In this document: one piece after another, positions 26,713-37,126 of the stretch | How the letters are laid out: each line of letters opens with the position of its first letter | How positions within the stretch are numbered: position 1 is the first letter of the stretch | From: an uncultured Anaeroplasma sp. | Lineage (GTDB): Bacteria; Bacillota_I; Bacilli_A; Acholeplasmatales; Anaeroplasmataceae | Direction: 5' to 3' | DNA: 58,150 bases | NCBI GenBank assembly: GCA_947592005.1 | Contig: CANQDJ010000006.1 | Span: 1-58,150, forward strand | Position numbers and translations under genes: made by a program | The notes under the pieces: generated by a model | Seen by the model: the letters and a program-made list of their open reading frames with translations, nothing else | Database searches by the model: none | What the model was told of the DNA's origin: nothing

Positions 26713-26733
26713 TTATCAAAAATAATTTATAAT
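26705..26733 (+). promoter_or_regulatory. maf-dusB promoter
   Basis: TTGTCG (26705-26710), 17 bp, TATAAT (26728-26733). AAGGGGTAAG and the ATG at 26757 follow. Confidence 0.65.
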
Positions 26734-26756
26734 ATCTTTAGAAAAGAAGGGGTAAG

Positions 26757-27317
26757 ATGAAACTGATTTTAAAAAGTTCTTCTCCGAGAAGAAAAGAATT
26801 ATTACAGGCTATGGGATATCCTTTTGAAATTAAGGTTTATGAAGTGGACGAAACGATGGATAAAAGTCTTTCACCTTATGAAAATGTAAAAAGATTAGGG
26901 TTAAAAAAGGCTTCGGTATGTCAAGAACAAGATTATGGGAATATATTACTCGGTTGTGATACGATTGTGGTTTGGAAAGATTGTATTTTCGGAAAACCGA
27001 AAGATGAGGCGGAAGCCTATGCTATGTTAAAGAGTTTGAGTGGACAAAACCATTCTGTTTTAAGTGGAGTTGGAATCATTTATAAAGAAAAGGTGTATAA
27101 TTTCGTTGTTACATCGGAGGTATATTTTAAAGATTTATCCGAAGAAGATATTCAAAATTATCTTCAAACAAAGGAATGGGTTGGCAAAGCAGGAGCGTAT
27201 GCCATTCAAGGAATCGGAAAGAATTTGATTGATCATTATGAAGGGTCTTTGACGAACATTATCGGATTACCTACGGAAGAAGTGGAAAAGGTGTTGAGAG
27301 AGATTTATGAGTTTTAA
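26757..27317 (+). CDS. maf: Maf-family nucleotide pyrophosphatase
   Basis: This 186-residue house-cleaning enzyme hydrolyses noncanonical or dTTP/UTP-type nucleoside triphosphates. The N-terminal signature [13 protein letters not shown] binds phosphate. [18 protein letters not shown] contains the catalytic aspartate, and [13 protein letters not shown], followed by [10 protein letters not shown], is typical of the family. It begins at an ATG behind AAGGGG and overlaps dusB by 11 bases, so both genes are read together. In Bacillus maf has been linked to septum inhibition, but here it pairs with a tRNA-modification gene. Confidence 0.93.
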   Translation: MKLILKSSSPRRKELLQAMGYPFEIKVYEVDETMDKSLSPYENVKRLGLKKASVCQEQDYGNILLGCDTIVVWKDCIFGKPKDEAEAYAMLKSLSGQNHSVLSGVGIIYKEKVYNFVVTSEVYFKDLSEEDIQNYLQTKEWVGKAGAYAIQGIGKNLIDHYEGSLTNIIGLPTEEVEKVLREIYEF

Positions 27318-28278
27318 AATCGGAAATATCGAAATAGAAAACCCTTTTGTTTTGGCACCGATGGCAGGCGTAACAAATCAAGCGTTTCGGATTTTATGTA
27401 AAAAGATGGGGGCAGGGCTTGTTATGGCGGAAATGGTTAGCGATAAGGCTTTGGATTTTCGAAATGAGAAAACCATTCAAATGACGAAGGTAAATTCTTT
27501 GGAACACCCGATAAGCATGCAGATATTCGGAGCGGATATAGATAGTTTGGTTCGGGCGGCACAATATATAGATCAATATAGTGATGCCGATATTATCGAT
27601 ATTAATATGGGTTGTCCGGTAAATAAGGTGGCGAAGAAATCGAAAGCGGGAGCGGCGTTATTATTAGATTCCGATAAGGTCTATCAGATTGTCAAAGGAG
27701 TGGTGAATCATGTAAAAAAACCGGTAACCGTTAAGATTCGTTTGGGTTGGGATTCGGAACATATCAACTGTGTCGAAATCGCCAAAAAGATTGAACAAGC
27801 GGGGGCTTCGGCGATTACGGTTCATGCTCGAACGAGAAGCCAATTTTATACCGGAGCGGCGGATTGGAGTTATATTCGTAAGGTAAAAGAGGCTGTTTCT
27901 ATTCCGGTGATAGGAAATGGTGATGTCGTCGATGTGGAAAGTGCGTATCGACTATTGGAAGAAACAGGGTGTGATGCAGTGGCTATCGCCAGAGGAGCAT
28001 TGGGGAATCCTTTTTTATTTCGGGAATTGAAAACATATTATATGGAACATAGATTAGTGGAAAAGCCTTCTAAAAAAGAAATTTATGATATGATTGTAAT
28101 GCAGTATAATTTGTTGGTGGATTTAAAAGGAAAGCATTTGGCTATGTTGGAAATGCGGAGTCATGTGGCATGGTATTTGAAGGGAATGGCAGGGAGTGCT
28201 AAGATAAAAGATTTATGTAATAAGCAAAAAGATTTTGAAGATGTTTTGGCTATTTTGAGAGATTATTTATTATCTTAA
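27307..28278 (+). CDS. dusB: tRNA-dihydrouridine synthase B
   Basis: This 323-residue FMN-dependent enzyme reduces specific uridines in tRNA to dihydrouridine. [13 protein letters not shown] starts the TIM barrel. [11 protein letters not shown] holds the catalytic Cys103, and VKIRLGW, followed by [12 protein letters not shown] and VIGNGDV, continues the FMN site. The small helical C-terminal tRNA-binding domain runs from about residue 245. The start codon lies within the end of maf. In Bacillus dusB is next to lysS; here lysS is about 4 kb away, in the same neighbourhood. Confidence 0.95.
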   Translation: MSFKIGNIEIENPFVLAPMAGVTNQAFRILCKKMGAGLVMAEMVSDKALDFRNEKTIQMTKVNSLEHPISMQIFGADIDSLVRAAQYIDQYSDADIIDINMGCPVNKVAKKSKAGAALLLDSDKVYQIVKGVVNHVKKPVTVKIRLGWDSEHINCVEIAKKIEQAGASAITVHARTRSQFYTGAADWSYIRKVKEAVSIPVIGNGDVVDVESAYRLLEETGCDAVAIARGALGNPFLFRELKTYYMEHRLVEKPSKKEIYDMIVMQYNLLVDLKGKHLAMLEMRSHVAWYLKGMAGSAKIKDLCNKQKDFEDVLAILRDYLLS

Positions 28279-28311
28279 TAAAATATTCAATCGCTTTCAG
28301 TTTTTTTCTTG

Positions 28312-28340
28312 TTTACGAATTTTGGAAAATGTGGTAGAAT
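28312..28340 (+). promoter_or_regulatory. Purine operon promoter
   Basis: TTTACG (28312-28317), 17 bp, TAGAAT (28335-28340), with TGG just ahead of the -10 as an extended element. Transcription would begin about 5-10 bases before the riboswitch. Confidence 0.75.
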
Positions 28341-28352
28341 TAATAATGTATT

Positions 28353-28428
28353 TTATTCGGTATAATTCGCTTTAATATGGTAAGCAAGTCTCTACCCTGA
28401 AACCGCAAATTTTAGGACTACCGAATAA
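28353..28428 (+). promoter_or_regulatory. Guanine-class purine riboswitch
   Basis: P1 is a perfect TTATTCGG/CCGAATAA pairing. The core TATAATTCGCTTTAATATGGTAAGC..AGTCTCTACC and CCGCAAATTTTAGGACTACC follows the purine aptamer consensus. The specificity base in GGACTAC is C, predicting guanine or hypoxanthine rather than adenine. It precedes eleven purine-synthesis genes. Confidence 0.93.
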
Positions 28429-28432
28429 ATCA

Positions 28433-28534
28433 TAGAGACTTACTTGGATCGGAGTTTTTTATGATAAAACCTAAGATGCAAGTTCATACTTTTTTATTGC
28501 CATTTTTAATAAATGGTTATTTTAGGACGCAATA
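28433..28534 (+). promoter_or_regulatory. Structured spacer in the purine leader
   Basis: About 100 bases lie between the aptamer and the terminator. TAGAGACTT-A-CTT (28433-28445) can pair with AAG-C-AAGTCTCTA inside the aptamer (28382-28394) as an anti-aptamer helix. TTTATTGC (28493-28500) pairs with GCAATAAA (28529-28536) around a CATTT/AAATG hairpin. I recognise no second aptamer class here. Confidence 0.55.
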
Positions 28535-28568
28535 AACAGCACAAGAACGTGTTGTTTTTTGTTTTTTT
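28535..28568 (+). terminator. Purine leader terminator
   Basis: AACAGCAC (28535-28542) pairs with GTGTTGTT (28549-28556) and is followed by a TTTTTGTTTTTTT tract. AAGGAG and the purK ATG come directly after. It is the likely off-switch of the riboswitch. Confidence 0.85.
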
Positions 28569-28580
28569 AAGGAGAAACGA

Positions 28581-29672
28581 ATGAAGACGGTTGGGATTAT
28601 CGGTGGTGGACAATTGGGTATGATGTTGGCACAAGCAATACATAAGTTGGGTGGAAAGGCAATATGTCTTGATCCGAATCCGAATTGTTCTGCTGGAATG
28701 GTATGTGAGGAATGTATTGTAAGTGCATACGATAACTTGGAAGGGCTAAAGGAATTGGGAGAAAAGTGCGATGTGTTAACGTATGAATTTGAAAATGTTC
28801 CTGCCGATATATTGAAATATATTGTTTCGAAATATAATATTCCGCAGGGAGTGGAACCTTTGTTTGATTCACAAAATCGAATCAGAGAAAAGAAGAATGC
28901 CCAAGCCCATGGATTACAAACCCCTCGATTTTATGAAATTCATTGTGAAGAGGATTTGAAAGAAGGAATAAAAAAGATAGGATATCCTTGTGTTTTTAAG
29001 ACTACGACATTGGGATATGACGGACATGGACAAGTATGGATTCGTAAAGAAGAGGATATAAAAGAAGTAAAGCCGTTTTTGAGTGAAGAAGGGATATTGG
29101 AAGAATATATTCCTTATGATTATGAAACTTCTATTATTATGGTTCGAAATAAAGAACAAATTATTTCTTTTCCTATGACGGTCAACTATCATAAAAAAGG
29201 AATATTGGATTTATGTGTTGCGGATAAAGAAAAAGAGATATTTTCTTTGATTTCCGCAAGTGCGAAACGGTTTATGATTTCTTGTGGATATTATGGTATT
29301 TTAACGATAGAGTTTTTTGTTAAGGGGGATCGGTTTTATTTTAATGAAATGGCTCCTCGCCCACATAATAGTGGACATTATACAATAGAAGGTTGTAATA
29401 CAAGTCAATATGCGGAATTGGCAAAATTTTTAATGAATCAGCCGTTGACAACCCCAAAGTTAAAAAGTCCGACGATAATGAAAAATATTTTAGGATATAA
29501 TTATGAAAATATGATAAAGTTTGTTCCGAATGAAAAAACGGTTATTCACGATTATTATAAAAAAGACGTTCGTCCGTATCGGAAAATGGGACATATTACT
29601 TTTATTGATACGACATTGAAAGAATATGAAGCAAAATATAAAATGAAATTTAAAGAGGAAGAATATGAGTAG
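28581..29672 (+). CDS. purK: 5-(carboxyamino)imidazole ribonucleotide synthase
   Basis: This 363-residue ATP-grasp enzyme carboxylates AIR to N5-CAIR. The N-terminus is KTVGIIGGGQLGMMLAQA. LTYEFENVP and CVFKTTTLGYDGHGQ mark the ATP-grasp domain, and FNEMAPRPHNSGHYTIEG is a PurK hallmark. It is the first gene behind the guanine riboswitch and overlaps purL by 8 bases. The partner mutase PurE, usually encoded next to purK, is not in the window, so it must be elsewhere. Confidence 0.95.
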   Translation: MKTVGIIGGGQLGMMLAQAIHKLGGKAICLDPNPNCSAGMVCEECIVSAYDNLEGLKELGEKCDVLTYEFENVPADILKYIVSKYNIPQGVEPLFDSQNRIREKKNAQAHGLQTPRFYEIHCEEDLKEGIKKIGYPCVFKTTTLGYDGHGQVWIRKEEDIKEVKPFLSEEGILEEYIPYDYETSIIMVRNKEQIISFPMTVNYHKKGILDLCVADKEKEIFSLISASAKRFMISCGYYGILTIEFFVKGDRFYFNEMAPRPHNSGHYTIEGCNTSQYAELAKFLMNQPLTTPKLKSPTIMKNILGYNYENMIKFVPNEKTVIHDYYKKDVRPYRKMGHITFIDTTLKEYEAKYKMKFKEEEYE

Positions 29673-32600
29673 TTACAGAATTTATGTCGAAAAGAAAAAA
29701 CAATTTCAAATTGAAGCGAAATCTTTACAAGAAGAATTGAATATCAATTTGGGGCTTCATTTACAAGAAGTAAGATATATTCAAGTATATGATTTATTTC
29801 AATTTAGTGAAGAACTTTTAAATAAAAGTAAATATCGTGTTTTCGGAGAAATCGTAACGGATTATGTTTTTGAAGATTTGGATTTGAAAGATAAAAAATA
29901 TGTTGCCATAGAATATTTACCGGGGCAATTTGATCAAAGGGCTTCTTCGGCGATGGATTGTGTACGGTTGATAGATCCTACGGCGGATATTCGTATTCGA
30001 AGCGGAAAAATTATTATTTTGGATTCTTCGGTTACGGAAGAACAGATAAACAAAGTGAAAAAGTATTTAATCAATCAAGTAGAGGCAAGAGAAAAAGATT
30101 TAAGTGTTTTATCCGATATGGAAACGGCACATATTGAACCTGTTCGTATTTTAAAAGGATTTATAGAATTAAAAGACGAGGAGTTAAATGAATATTGTAA
30201 ATCTTATGGACTCGCAATGAATGAAGATGATTTGGCTTGTGTTAGAGAATATTTTAAAAAAGAAGGAAGAGATCCTTGGGAAACGGAACTTAAGATATTA
30301 GATACATATTGGTCAGATCATTGTCGTCATACGACGTTTAATACTATTTTAACGGATATTAAAATCGAAGAATCTTTTATGAAGAAAGAATTGGAAGATT
30401 CATTGGATTTGTATTATAAAATCCGAAAAGAGCTAATGAGAGAAAATAAGAAGTTATGTTTGATGGATTTAGCGTGTATTGGGGCAAGATATTTAAAGAA
30501 AATCGGCAAATTGGACGATTTGGAAGAAAGCGAAGAAAATAATGCTTGTTCGATTTATATTACGGTAGATGTAGAGGGAAAAGAAGAGAAATGGTTGTTG
30601 CAGTTTAAAAACGAAACACACAACCACCCTACAGAGATTGAACCATTTGGAGGGGCTTCTACTTGTTTGGGAGGAGCGATTCGGGATCCACTTTCCGGAA
30701 GGGCGTATGTATATCAAGCAATGCGTGTAACAGGTGCGGGAAATATTTATGCTGAAGTAAATGAAACATTGGAAGGAAAACTTCCGCAAAAGATAATTTC
30801 AACGAAAGCGGCGGCAGGATATTCTTCTTATGGGAATCAGATTGGATTGGCTACGACGCACGTTCGAGAAATATATCACCCGAATTATGTGGCGAAACGA
30901 TTGGAAGTCGGTGCGGTTGTCGGTGCGGTTAAGGCAGATGGTGTACGCAGAGAGTCGCCGATGCCCGGTGATGTTGTTTTGTTGTTGGGCGGAAGGACAG
31001 GAAGAGATGGAATCGGAGGTGCGACCGGTTCTTCTAAAGAACATACAACAAAGTCTATTGAAGTTTGTTCGTCTGAAGTTCAAAAAGGAAATGCACCGGA
31101 AGAGAGAAAGATTTCCCATTTATTCCGTAGAGCCGAAGTAACTCGTTTGATTAAGAAATCCAATGATTTCGGAGCGGGTGGAGTCAGTGTGGCAATCGGA
31201 GAGTTGGCATCTGGTTTGGAAATTATATTGGATAATGTTCCTACCAAATACAGTGGATTGAACGCTACCGAATTGGCGATAAGCGAATCGCAAGAAAGAA
31301 TGGCTGTGGTGGTAGAGCCGAAAGATGTGGAAGAATTTGTTCGGTATTGTCATGAGGAAAATATCGAGGTTACCAAAGTGGCCAAAGTTACAAAAGAACA
31401 GCGATTGGTTATGTTGTATCATGGACAAAAGATAGTCGATATCGAAAGAGAGTTTATTGATTCTGCGGGTGCGGATCATTTTGCGAAAGCGAAGGTGGAA
31501 GCACCGGTAAAGAAAAATCCTTTTATAAAAGAAAAGGTTTCTTTGGAAGAAAGAATTTATCGTACGCTTACCGATGATAATGTGGTAAGTCAAAAAGGAT
31601 TAATTGAAATGTTTGACGCAACAATTGGACGGTCTACGGTATTGATGCCGTTCGGTGGGAAATATCAAAGAAGCGAAACACAAGTATCGGTTCAAAAATT
31701 GCCGGTAGGAAATGCCTATACGGATACGGCAAGTATTATGGCGTATGGATATAATCCTTATATTGCCGAATGGAGCCCATATCATGGAGCGGAATATGCG
31801 ATAGTTGAAGCGATTGCCAAAGTGGTTGCCGCAGGGGCAGATTATAGTAAAATGCGATTTTCTTATCAGGAGTATTTTGAAAGAATGCATAATGAAGTTT
31901 CTTGGGGAAAGCCTTTGGCTGCTTTATTAGGGGCTTTACAGATGCAGGTGGATTTCGGTTTGCCTTCTATTGGCGGAAAAGATTCTATGAGTGGGACGTT
32001 TCAAAACATTTCTGTTCCACCTATGTTGATGGCTTTTGGTATTACGACCATTTCGGCAGAAGAAGTTATTTCTACCGATTTGAAACAAGCGGGACATTAT
32101 TTATATTTGATTCGGCATACGGAAAAAGAAAATTATACTCCGAACGTCGAACAACTGAAAAAGAATTTTACATTGATTCATACCGAGATTTTAAAAAAGC
32201 ATATTGTCAGTGCGTACGCATTGGGATTCGGTGGTGTAATTGAGGCGGTCTCCAAGATGGCTTTCGGTAATGAAATCGGATTGGAAATACAGTATAAGGA
32301 AGAAGAATTAGACGCATGGAATTATGGTTCGGTTTTAGTAGAATCTACTGTGGAAATCGATGATAAAGATGCCATAAAAATCGGATATACAACGGATAAG
32401 AGAGTGGTAAAGTTTAATGAAGTTTGTATTCCTATTGAAAAATTATATGAATGGAATACGAAGAAATTTACAAAAGTATATAAAGATAAAGGAGAGAATC
32501 ATTGCGAGATGATGGATATGAAGTTTTATTCCGCTTCTATTTGTCCATTAAAAAATAAAGAAGAAGTAATGGTTTATCTTCCGATATTTCCGGGAACGAA

Positions 32601-33360
32601 TTGTGATTATGATACACAAAAGGCATTTATAACGGCAGGAGCGAAAACGAAAACGACCGTATTTAGAAATTTAAGTGCTGAAGATATTTTGGATTCTATC
32701 GAAGAAATGGCAAAGGAAATTGATTCTTGTGATATTTTTGTTTTATCCGGAGGATTTAGTGCCGGAGATGAGCCGGACGGAAGTGGTAAGTTTATAGCGA
32801 GTGTATTGAATCAAGAAAAGATTAAAGATTCTATTGAACGGCTTTTACAAAGGAAAGGTTTGATTTTGGGAATTTGTAATGGATTTCAAGCGTTGGTTAA
32901 ATCGGGATTGTTACCTTATGGAAAAGTTGGTATGGTAAAAGAGGATTCTCCGACATTATTTAAAAATGATATTCATCGCCATATATCTCAGATTGTATCG
33001 ACAAAAGTTATGACAAATGCTTCTCCTTGGTTAAGTAGTTTTAAAAACGAAGAGACTTTTAAAATTGCGGTCAGTCATGGAGAAGGGAAATTTATGGTTT
33101 CCGAAGAAATGGCAAAGGATTTATATCAAAATGGGCAGATTGCCTTTCAATATGTCGATTTGGAAAATCGGGCAACCGATCAAGCACCATATAATCCAAA
33201 TGGATCGGCGTATGCCATAGAAGGTATTATTTCCAAAGATGGTTTGATTTTGGGAAAAATGGGACATACGGAACGATATGAAAACAATTTGTTTAAAAAT
33301 ATTTATGGAAATAAACAACAAGATATATTTATAAATGCAGTACAATATTTTAAAAAGTAG
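29665..33360 (+). CDS. purL: Phosphoribosylformylglycinamidine synthase, large single-chain form
   Basis: This 1231-residue enzyme converts FGAR to FGAM with ATP and glutamine. It is the fused type, with a PurS-like N-terminal part and two synthetase halves. The first half has [12 protein letters not shown] and [20 protein letters not shown]; the second has [10 protein letters not shown]-terminal amidotransferase domain from about residue 970 shows [22 protein letters not shown] and GEGKFM. Because it is fused, separate purS and purQ genes are not needed, and none are present. It overlaps purK and is followed 13 nt later by purC. Confidence 0.97.
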   Translation: MSSYRIYVEKKKQFQIEAKSLQEELNINLGLHLQEVRYIQVYDLFQFSEELLNKSKYRVFGEIVTDYVFEDLDLKDKKYVAIEYLPGQFDQRASSAMDCVRLIDPTADIRIRSGKIIILDSSVTEEQINKVKKYLINQVEAREKDLSVLSDMETAHIEPVRILKGFIELKDEELNEYCKSYGLAMNEDDLACVREYFKKEGRDPWETELKILDTYWSDHCRHTTFNTILTDIKIEESFMKKELEDSLDLYYKIRKELMRENKKLCLMDLACIGARYLKKIGKLDDLEESEENNACSIYITVDVEGKEEKWLLQFKNETHNHPTEIEPFGGASTCLGGAIRDPLSGRAYVYQAMRVTGAGNIYAEVNETLEGKLPQKIISTKAAAGYSSYGNQIGLATTHVREIYHPNYVAKRLEVGAVVGAVKADGVRRESPMPGDVVLLLGGRTGRDGIGGATGSSKEHTTKSIEVCSSEVQKGNAPEERKISHLFRRAEVTRLIKKSNDFGAGGVSVAIGELASGLEIILDNVPTKYSGLNATELAISESQERMAVVVEPKDVEEFVRYCHEENIEVTKVAKVTKEQRLVMLYHGQKIVDIEREFIDSAGADHFAKAKVEAPVKKNPFIKEKVSLEERIYRTLTDDNVVSQKGLIEMFDATIGRSTVLMPFGGKYQRSETQVSVQKLPVGNAYTDTASIMAYGYNPYIAEWSPYHGAEYAIVEAIAKVVAAGADYSKMRFSYQEYFERMHNEVSWGKPLAALLGALQMQVDFGLPSIGGKDSMSGTFQNISVPPMLMAFGITTISAEEVISTDLKQAGHYLYLIRHTEKENYTPNVEQLKKNFTLIHTEILKKHIVSAYALGFGGVIEAVSKMAFGNEIGLEIQYKEEELDAWNYGSVLVESTVEIDDKDAIKIGYTTDKRVVKFNEVCIPIEKLYEWNTKKFTKVYKDKGENHCEMMDMKFYSASICPLKNKEEVMVYLPIFPGTNCDYDTQKAFITAGAKTKTTVFRNLSAEDILDSIEEMAKEIDSCDIFVLSGGFSAGDEPDGSGKFIASVLNQEKIKDSIERLLQRKGLILGICNGFQALVKSGLLPYGKVGMVKEDSPTLFKNDIHRHISQIVSTKVMTNASPWLSSFKNEETFKIAVSHGEGKFMVSEEMAKDLYQNGQIAFQYVDLENRATDQAPYNPNGSAYAIEGIISKDGLILGKMGHTERYENNLFKNIYGNKQQDIFINAVQYFKK

Positions 33361-33373
33361 AGGGGTAAGAACA

Positions 33374-34087
33374 ATGGAAAAGAAAGAAATGCTTTATGAA
33401 GGAAAGGCAAAACAAGTATTCGCAACAGAAAAAGATGATGTAATTATTATGCATTATAAGGACGATGCGACAGCGTATAACGGAATTAAGAAAGCATCTA
33501 TTCAAAATAAAGGAGTATTGAATAATCGTATCACAACAATCATTTATAAAAAATTGAATGCGGCGGGAATTCCAACACATTATATGGATACTTTAAATGA
33601 GAGAGATCAAGTATGTAAAAAAGTTAAAATATTACCATTGGAGGTTATTGTTCGAAATATTATTGCGGGTTCTATGTCTAAACGATTGGGAATACCGGAA
33701 GGAACGAAACCGGAAAATACGATATTTGAAATTTGTTATAAAGATGATGCGTTGGGAGATCCGTTGATTAATGATCACCATGCGGTTGCGTTAAAAGCCG
33801 CAACGTATGAAGAATTGAAAATAGTATATGACTTAACGGCGAAAATCAATAAAGAACTTCAAAAAATGTTTGAATCCGTTGGGGTTGTGTTGGTGGATTT
33901 TAAGGTAGAATTCGGAAAAACAAAAGATGGTCAAATTGTTTTGGCTGATGAGATTTCACCGGATACAGCGAGATTATGGGACGCACAAACCAATAAGAAA
34001 TTGGATAAAGATAGATTTAGAAGAGATTTGGGTGATGTGATTGATGCTTATGAAGAAATCTATCATCGACTACAAGCGATAAAGTAA
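33374..34087 (+). CDS. purC: SAICAR synthetase
   Basis: This 237-residue enzyme joins CAIR and aspartate. The ATG at 33374 follows AGAGGGGTAAG; a longer in-frame start at 33335 lies inside purL and is rejected. [14 protein letters not shown] is the N-terminal nucleotide-binding hairpin. [17 protein letters not shown] carries the conserved R-N-x-x-A-G-S motif, and [14 protein letters not shown] is the C-terminal signature. Length is typical of bacterial PurC. Confidence 0.96.
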   Translation: MEKKEMLYEGKAKQVFATEKDDVIIMHYKDDATAYNGIKKASIQNKGVLNNRITTIIYKKLNAAGIPTHYMDTLNERDQVCKKVKILPLEVIVRNIIAGSMSKRLGIPEGTKPENTIFEICYKDDALGDPLINDHHAVALKAATYEELKIVYDLTAKINKELQKMFESVGVVLVDFKVEFGKTKDGQIVLADEISPDTARLWDAQTNKKLDKDRFRRDLGDVIDAYEEIYHRLQAIK

Positions 34088-34109
34088 GGATATAAAAGGA
34101 AAGAGATTT

Positions 34110-35519
34110 ATGAATTTAAATGATATTTTAGATCAGGAACTTCATGAAGAATGCGGTGTTTTCGGAGTTTATGGTGTAAGCAATGCGGCAGAAGTAACGT
34201 ATTACGGACTACATTCTCTACAACACAGAGGACAAGAAGGTTGTGGAATTGTTTCTTGTAAACAAGGACAATTTAATCGAGTTAAAGGATTGGGGTTGGT
34301 TACGGAAGTATTCAATGATACGAACTTGAATTCTTTAATCGGAGATATGGCAATCGGTCATGTTCGGTATTCGACGGCAGGTGGAGGCGGTATTGATAAT
34401 GTTCAACCATTTTTGTTTCGTCATCATACGGGAAATTTTGCGTTGGCCCACAATGGGAATTTGGTCAACTCCAATGAATTAAAGAAATATTTGGAAGAAC
34501 GGGGAAGTATTTTTCAATCTACTTCCGATAGTGAAGTTTTGGCACATTTAATCAAAAAAGATAAAAGAGCCCATCGTATTGATGCGATATTAGATGCTTT
34601 ACAAATGATTGAAGGAGCGTTCGCTTTTGTAATTATGAGTAAAGATAAATTATATGCTTGTCGGGACAAATATGGACTACGTCCGTTATCTATTGGTAAA
34701 TTAAACGGCGGTTATGTGGTTTCAAGTGAAACTTGTGCGTTTGAAGTAATCAATGCTCGTTTTATTCGTGATGTTCAGCCCGGGGAAGTGGTTGTGATAG
34801 ACGAAAATGGGATAACGAGTTATGATTATTCGAAATATAAGCGATATCATATGTGTGCAATGGAATATATTTATTTTTCTCGACCGGATAGCGATGTAGA
34901 AGGAAGAAATGTACATTCTTTTCGTAAAGAAAGTGGTAAGATATTATATAGAGAACGTCCGACGGAAGCGGATATTGTAATCGGGGTACCGGATTCGAGT
35001 TTATCTGCCGCAATCGGATATGCGGAAGAGAGTAAGATTCCGTATGAAATGGGGTTAATTAAAAATAAATATGTCGGGAGAACTTTTATTCAACCTTCTC
35101 AAAATATGAGAGAAAAAGGAGTTCGAATGAAACTTTCGGCAGTCAGCAGTATTATAAAAGACAAGCGAATCATTTTAATTGATGATTCTATTGTTCGAGG
35201 TACGACTTGTAAAAGAATTGTTAGTTTATTAAAAGAAGTCGGAGCGAAAGAAGTTCATGTCCGTATTGCTTCTCCGCAAATAACCAATCCTTGTTTTTAC
35301 GGGGTGGATACTTCAACTTATGATGAATTGATTTCGGCACATAAAAGTGCGGAGGAAGTTCGTAAAATGATTGGTGCGGATTCTTTGTATTTCTTATCAA
35401 AAGAAGCATTATTTGAAGCGGCGAAAAGAGAAGATTTATGTTTGGCTTGTTTTACGGGAAAATATCCGACAGCATTATATCAATCAATTAAAGATGCCAA
35501 TAAAGATGGCAAATTCTAG
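34110..35519 (+). CDS. purF: Amidophosphoribosyltransferase
   Basis: This 469-residue first committed enzyme of purine synthesis makes phosphoribosylamine from PRPP and glutamine. A 14-residue propeptide precedes the catalytic Cys15 in [19 protein letters not shown] is the PRPP-binding motif. Cysteines in [18 protein letters not shown] and CLACFTG match the four ligands of the Bacillus-type 4Fe-4S cluster, so it is the oxygen-sensitive form. It lies mid-operon, 22 nt after purC. It should be feedback-inhibited by purine nucleotides. Confidence 0.97.
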   Translation: MNLNDILDQELHEECGVFGVYGVSNAAEVTYYGLHSLQHRGQEGCGIVSCKQGQFNRVKGLGLVTEVFNDTNLNSLIGDMAIGHVRYSTAGGGGIDNVQPFLFRHHTGNFALAHNGNLVNSNELKKYLEERGSIFQSTSDSEVLAHLIKKDKRAHRIDAILDALQMIEGAFAFVIMSKDKLYACRDKYGLRPLSIGKLNGGYVVSSETCAFEVINARFIRDVQPGEVVVIDENGITSYDYSKYKRYHMCAMEYIYFSRPDSDVEGRNVHSFRKESGKILYRERPTEADIVIGVPDSSLSAAIGYAEESKIPYEMGLIKNKYVGRTFIQPSQNMREKGVRMKLSAVSSIIKDKRIILIDDSIVRGTTCKRIVSLLKEVGAKEVHVRIASPQITNPCFYGVDTSTYDELISAHKSAEEVRKMIGADSLYFLSKEALFEAAKREDLCLACFTGKYPTALYQSIKDANKDGKF

Positions 35520-35527
35520 GAGGAAGT

Positions 35528-36553
35528 ATGGGATCTAAAGCATATAGTTCGTCCGGTGTGGATTTAGAAGCCGGATATGAAGTTGTTCGAAGAATAAAGA
35601 AACACGTTGCCTCAACCAATCGATTGGGTTGTATGGGAAACATTGGGGCTTTTGGCGGAATGTTTGATTTATCCGTTTTGAACTTAAAACAACCGGTGTT
35701 GGTTTCGGGGACTGACGGAGTAGGAACGAAATTGAAATTGGCTTTTGAAATGGATAAACACGATACGATTGGAATCGATGCCGTAGCGATGTGTGTCAAT
35801 GATGTTCTTGCCCAAGGGGCAGAGCCGTTATTCTTTCTGGATTATGTTGCGGTCGGTCATAATGAACCCGCTAAGATAGAAGATATCGTAAAAGGGGTTG
35901 CTGAAGGGTGTAAACTTGCCGGTTGTGCTTTGATTGGTGGAGAAACGGCGGAAATGCCGGGAATGTATCAAGACGGAGAATATGATATAGCCGGTTATAC
36001 TACGGGAGTTGTGGAAAAGTCTAAGTTGATTGACGGAGAAAAAGTCAAAGTCGGAGATGTGTTGGTTGGTATCGCCTCAAGTGGAGTTCATTCCAATGGT
36101 TTTTCTTTGGTAAGGAAGATCCTTGCGGATAATCATTTGAATATACATCAGTATTCTGAAGAATTAAACGGAGTAATTGGAGAAGTTTTATTGACTCCGA
36201 CGAAGATATATTGTAAGGCAGTTTTAGATGTTATTCGCCAAGTGGAAGTGCATGGAGTTGCCCATATTACGGGTGGTGGTTTTGATGAGAATATTCCCCG
36301 TATTTTAAAAGAAGGAATGGGGTTAGAAATCTATGAAAATAGTTGGCCTATTTTACCGGTTTTCTCTTTTTTGGAGAAATACGGTAAAATAAATCATCGA
36401 GAAATGTTTAATATTTATAATATGGGAATCGGTATGGTTTTAGCGGTGGATTCAAAAGATGCAGATCGGGTTATCGAAATATTAAATCAACACAAGGAAC
36501 GGGCATATTTGATTGGTAAAGTTACCGATTCTAATAGAGTGGATATAAAATAA
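35528..36553 (+). CDS. purM: Phosphoribosylformylglycinamidine cyclo-ligase (AIR synthetase)
   Basis: This 341-residue enzyme closes the imidazole ring using [18 protein letters not shown] at the N-terminus is typical. So are [15 protein letters not shown], the [11 protein letters not shown] loop and [24 protein letters not shown] precedes the ATG 8 nt after purF. It is full length with no unusual features. Confidence 0.97.
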   Translation: MGSKAYSSSGVDLEAGYEVVRRIKKHVASTNRLGCMGNIGAFGGMFDLSVLNLKQPVLVSGTDGVGTKLKLAFEMDKHDTIGIDAVAMCVNDVLAQGAEPLFFLDYVAVGHNEPAKIEDIVKGVAEGCKLAGCALIGGETAEMPGMYQDGEYDIAGYTTGVVEKSKLIDGEKVKVGDVLVGIASSGVHSNGFSLVRKILADNHLNIHQYSEELNGVIGEVLLTPTKIYCKAVLDVIRQVEVHGVAHITGGGFDENIPRILKEGMGLEIYENSWPILPVFSFLEKYGKINHREMFNIYNMGIGMVLAVDSKDADRVIEILNQHKERAYLIGKVTDSNRVDIK

Positions 36554-36554
36554 T

Positions 36555-37124
36555 ATGAAAAATATTGCGATTTTTGCCAGTGGAAACGGAACGAATTTCG
36601 AATCTTTGGTTTGTGCTTGCGAACAAGGACAAATTCAAGGAAAAGTTTTATTGATGGTTTGTGATAACCCACAAGCCTATGTCATTCAACGAGCCGAAAA
36701 TCATAAAGTGGATTTAATGGTGTTTAATCCCAAAGAGTATGGTTCAAAAAAAGAATATGAGAAAGAGATTATAAAAAAATTAGAAGAATATAAAATTGAT
36801 TGGATTTGTTTAGCCGGATATATGCGGTTGATTGGATCGACGATGTTAGAAAAATACGAAGGAAAAATTATCAATATTCACCCTGCCTTATTGCCGGCGT
36901 TTAAAGGAGCACATGGGATAAGAGATGCGTATGAATATGGGGTAAAAGTATTTGGAGTTACGATTCATTATGTAGATTCAGGTATGGATAGTGGTAAGAT
37001 TATTGCCCAAAGAGCATTGAATTATATCGAAGGGGAAACGTTAGAACAGGTAGAACAAAGGATTCATCAGATAGAACATGAATTATATCCTGAAGTTTTA
37101 AAAAAATTATGTGAAGGAGAATAA
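36555..37124 (+). CDS. purN: Phosphoribosylglycinamide formyltransferase
   Basis: This 189-residue folate-dependent enzyme transfers a formyl group from 10-formyl-tetrahydrofolate to GAR. IAIFASGNGTNFESL begins the fold. LAGYMRLIG and IINIHPALLPAFKGAHG contain the catalytic N/H residues, and GVTIHYVDSGMDSGKII supplies the conserved aspartate. It starts one base after purM. The folate cofactor can be supplied by folD in the same operon. Confidence 0.96.
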   Translation: MKNIAIFASGNGTNFESLVCACEQGQIQGKVLLMVCDNPQAYVIQRAENHKVDLMVFNPKEYGSKKEYEKEIIKKLEEYKIDWICLAGYMRLIGSTMLEKYEGKIINIHPALLPAFKGAHGIRDAYEYGVKVFGVTIHYVDSGMDSGKIIAQRALNYIEGETLEQVEQRIHQIEHELYPEVLKKLCEGE

Positions 37125-37126
37125 AA

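Noticed and set aside
28433-28534. Tandem guanine-PRPP (ykkC-type) riboswitch in the purine leader
   Set aside because: None of the conserved ykkC sequence blocks are present in the spacer.
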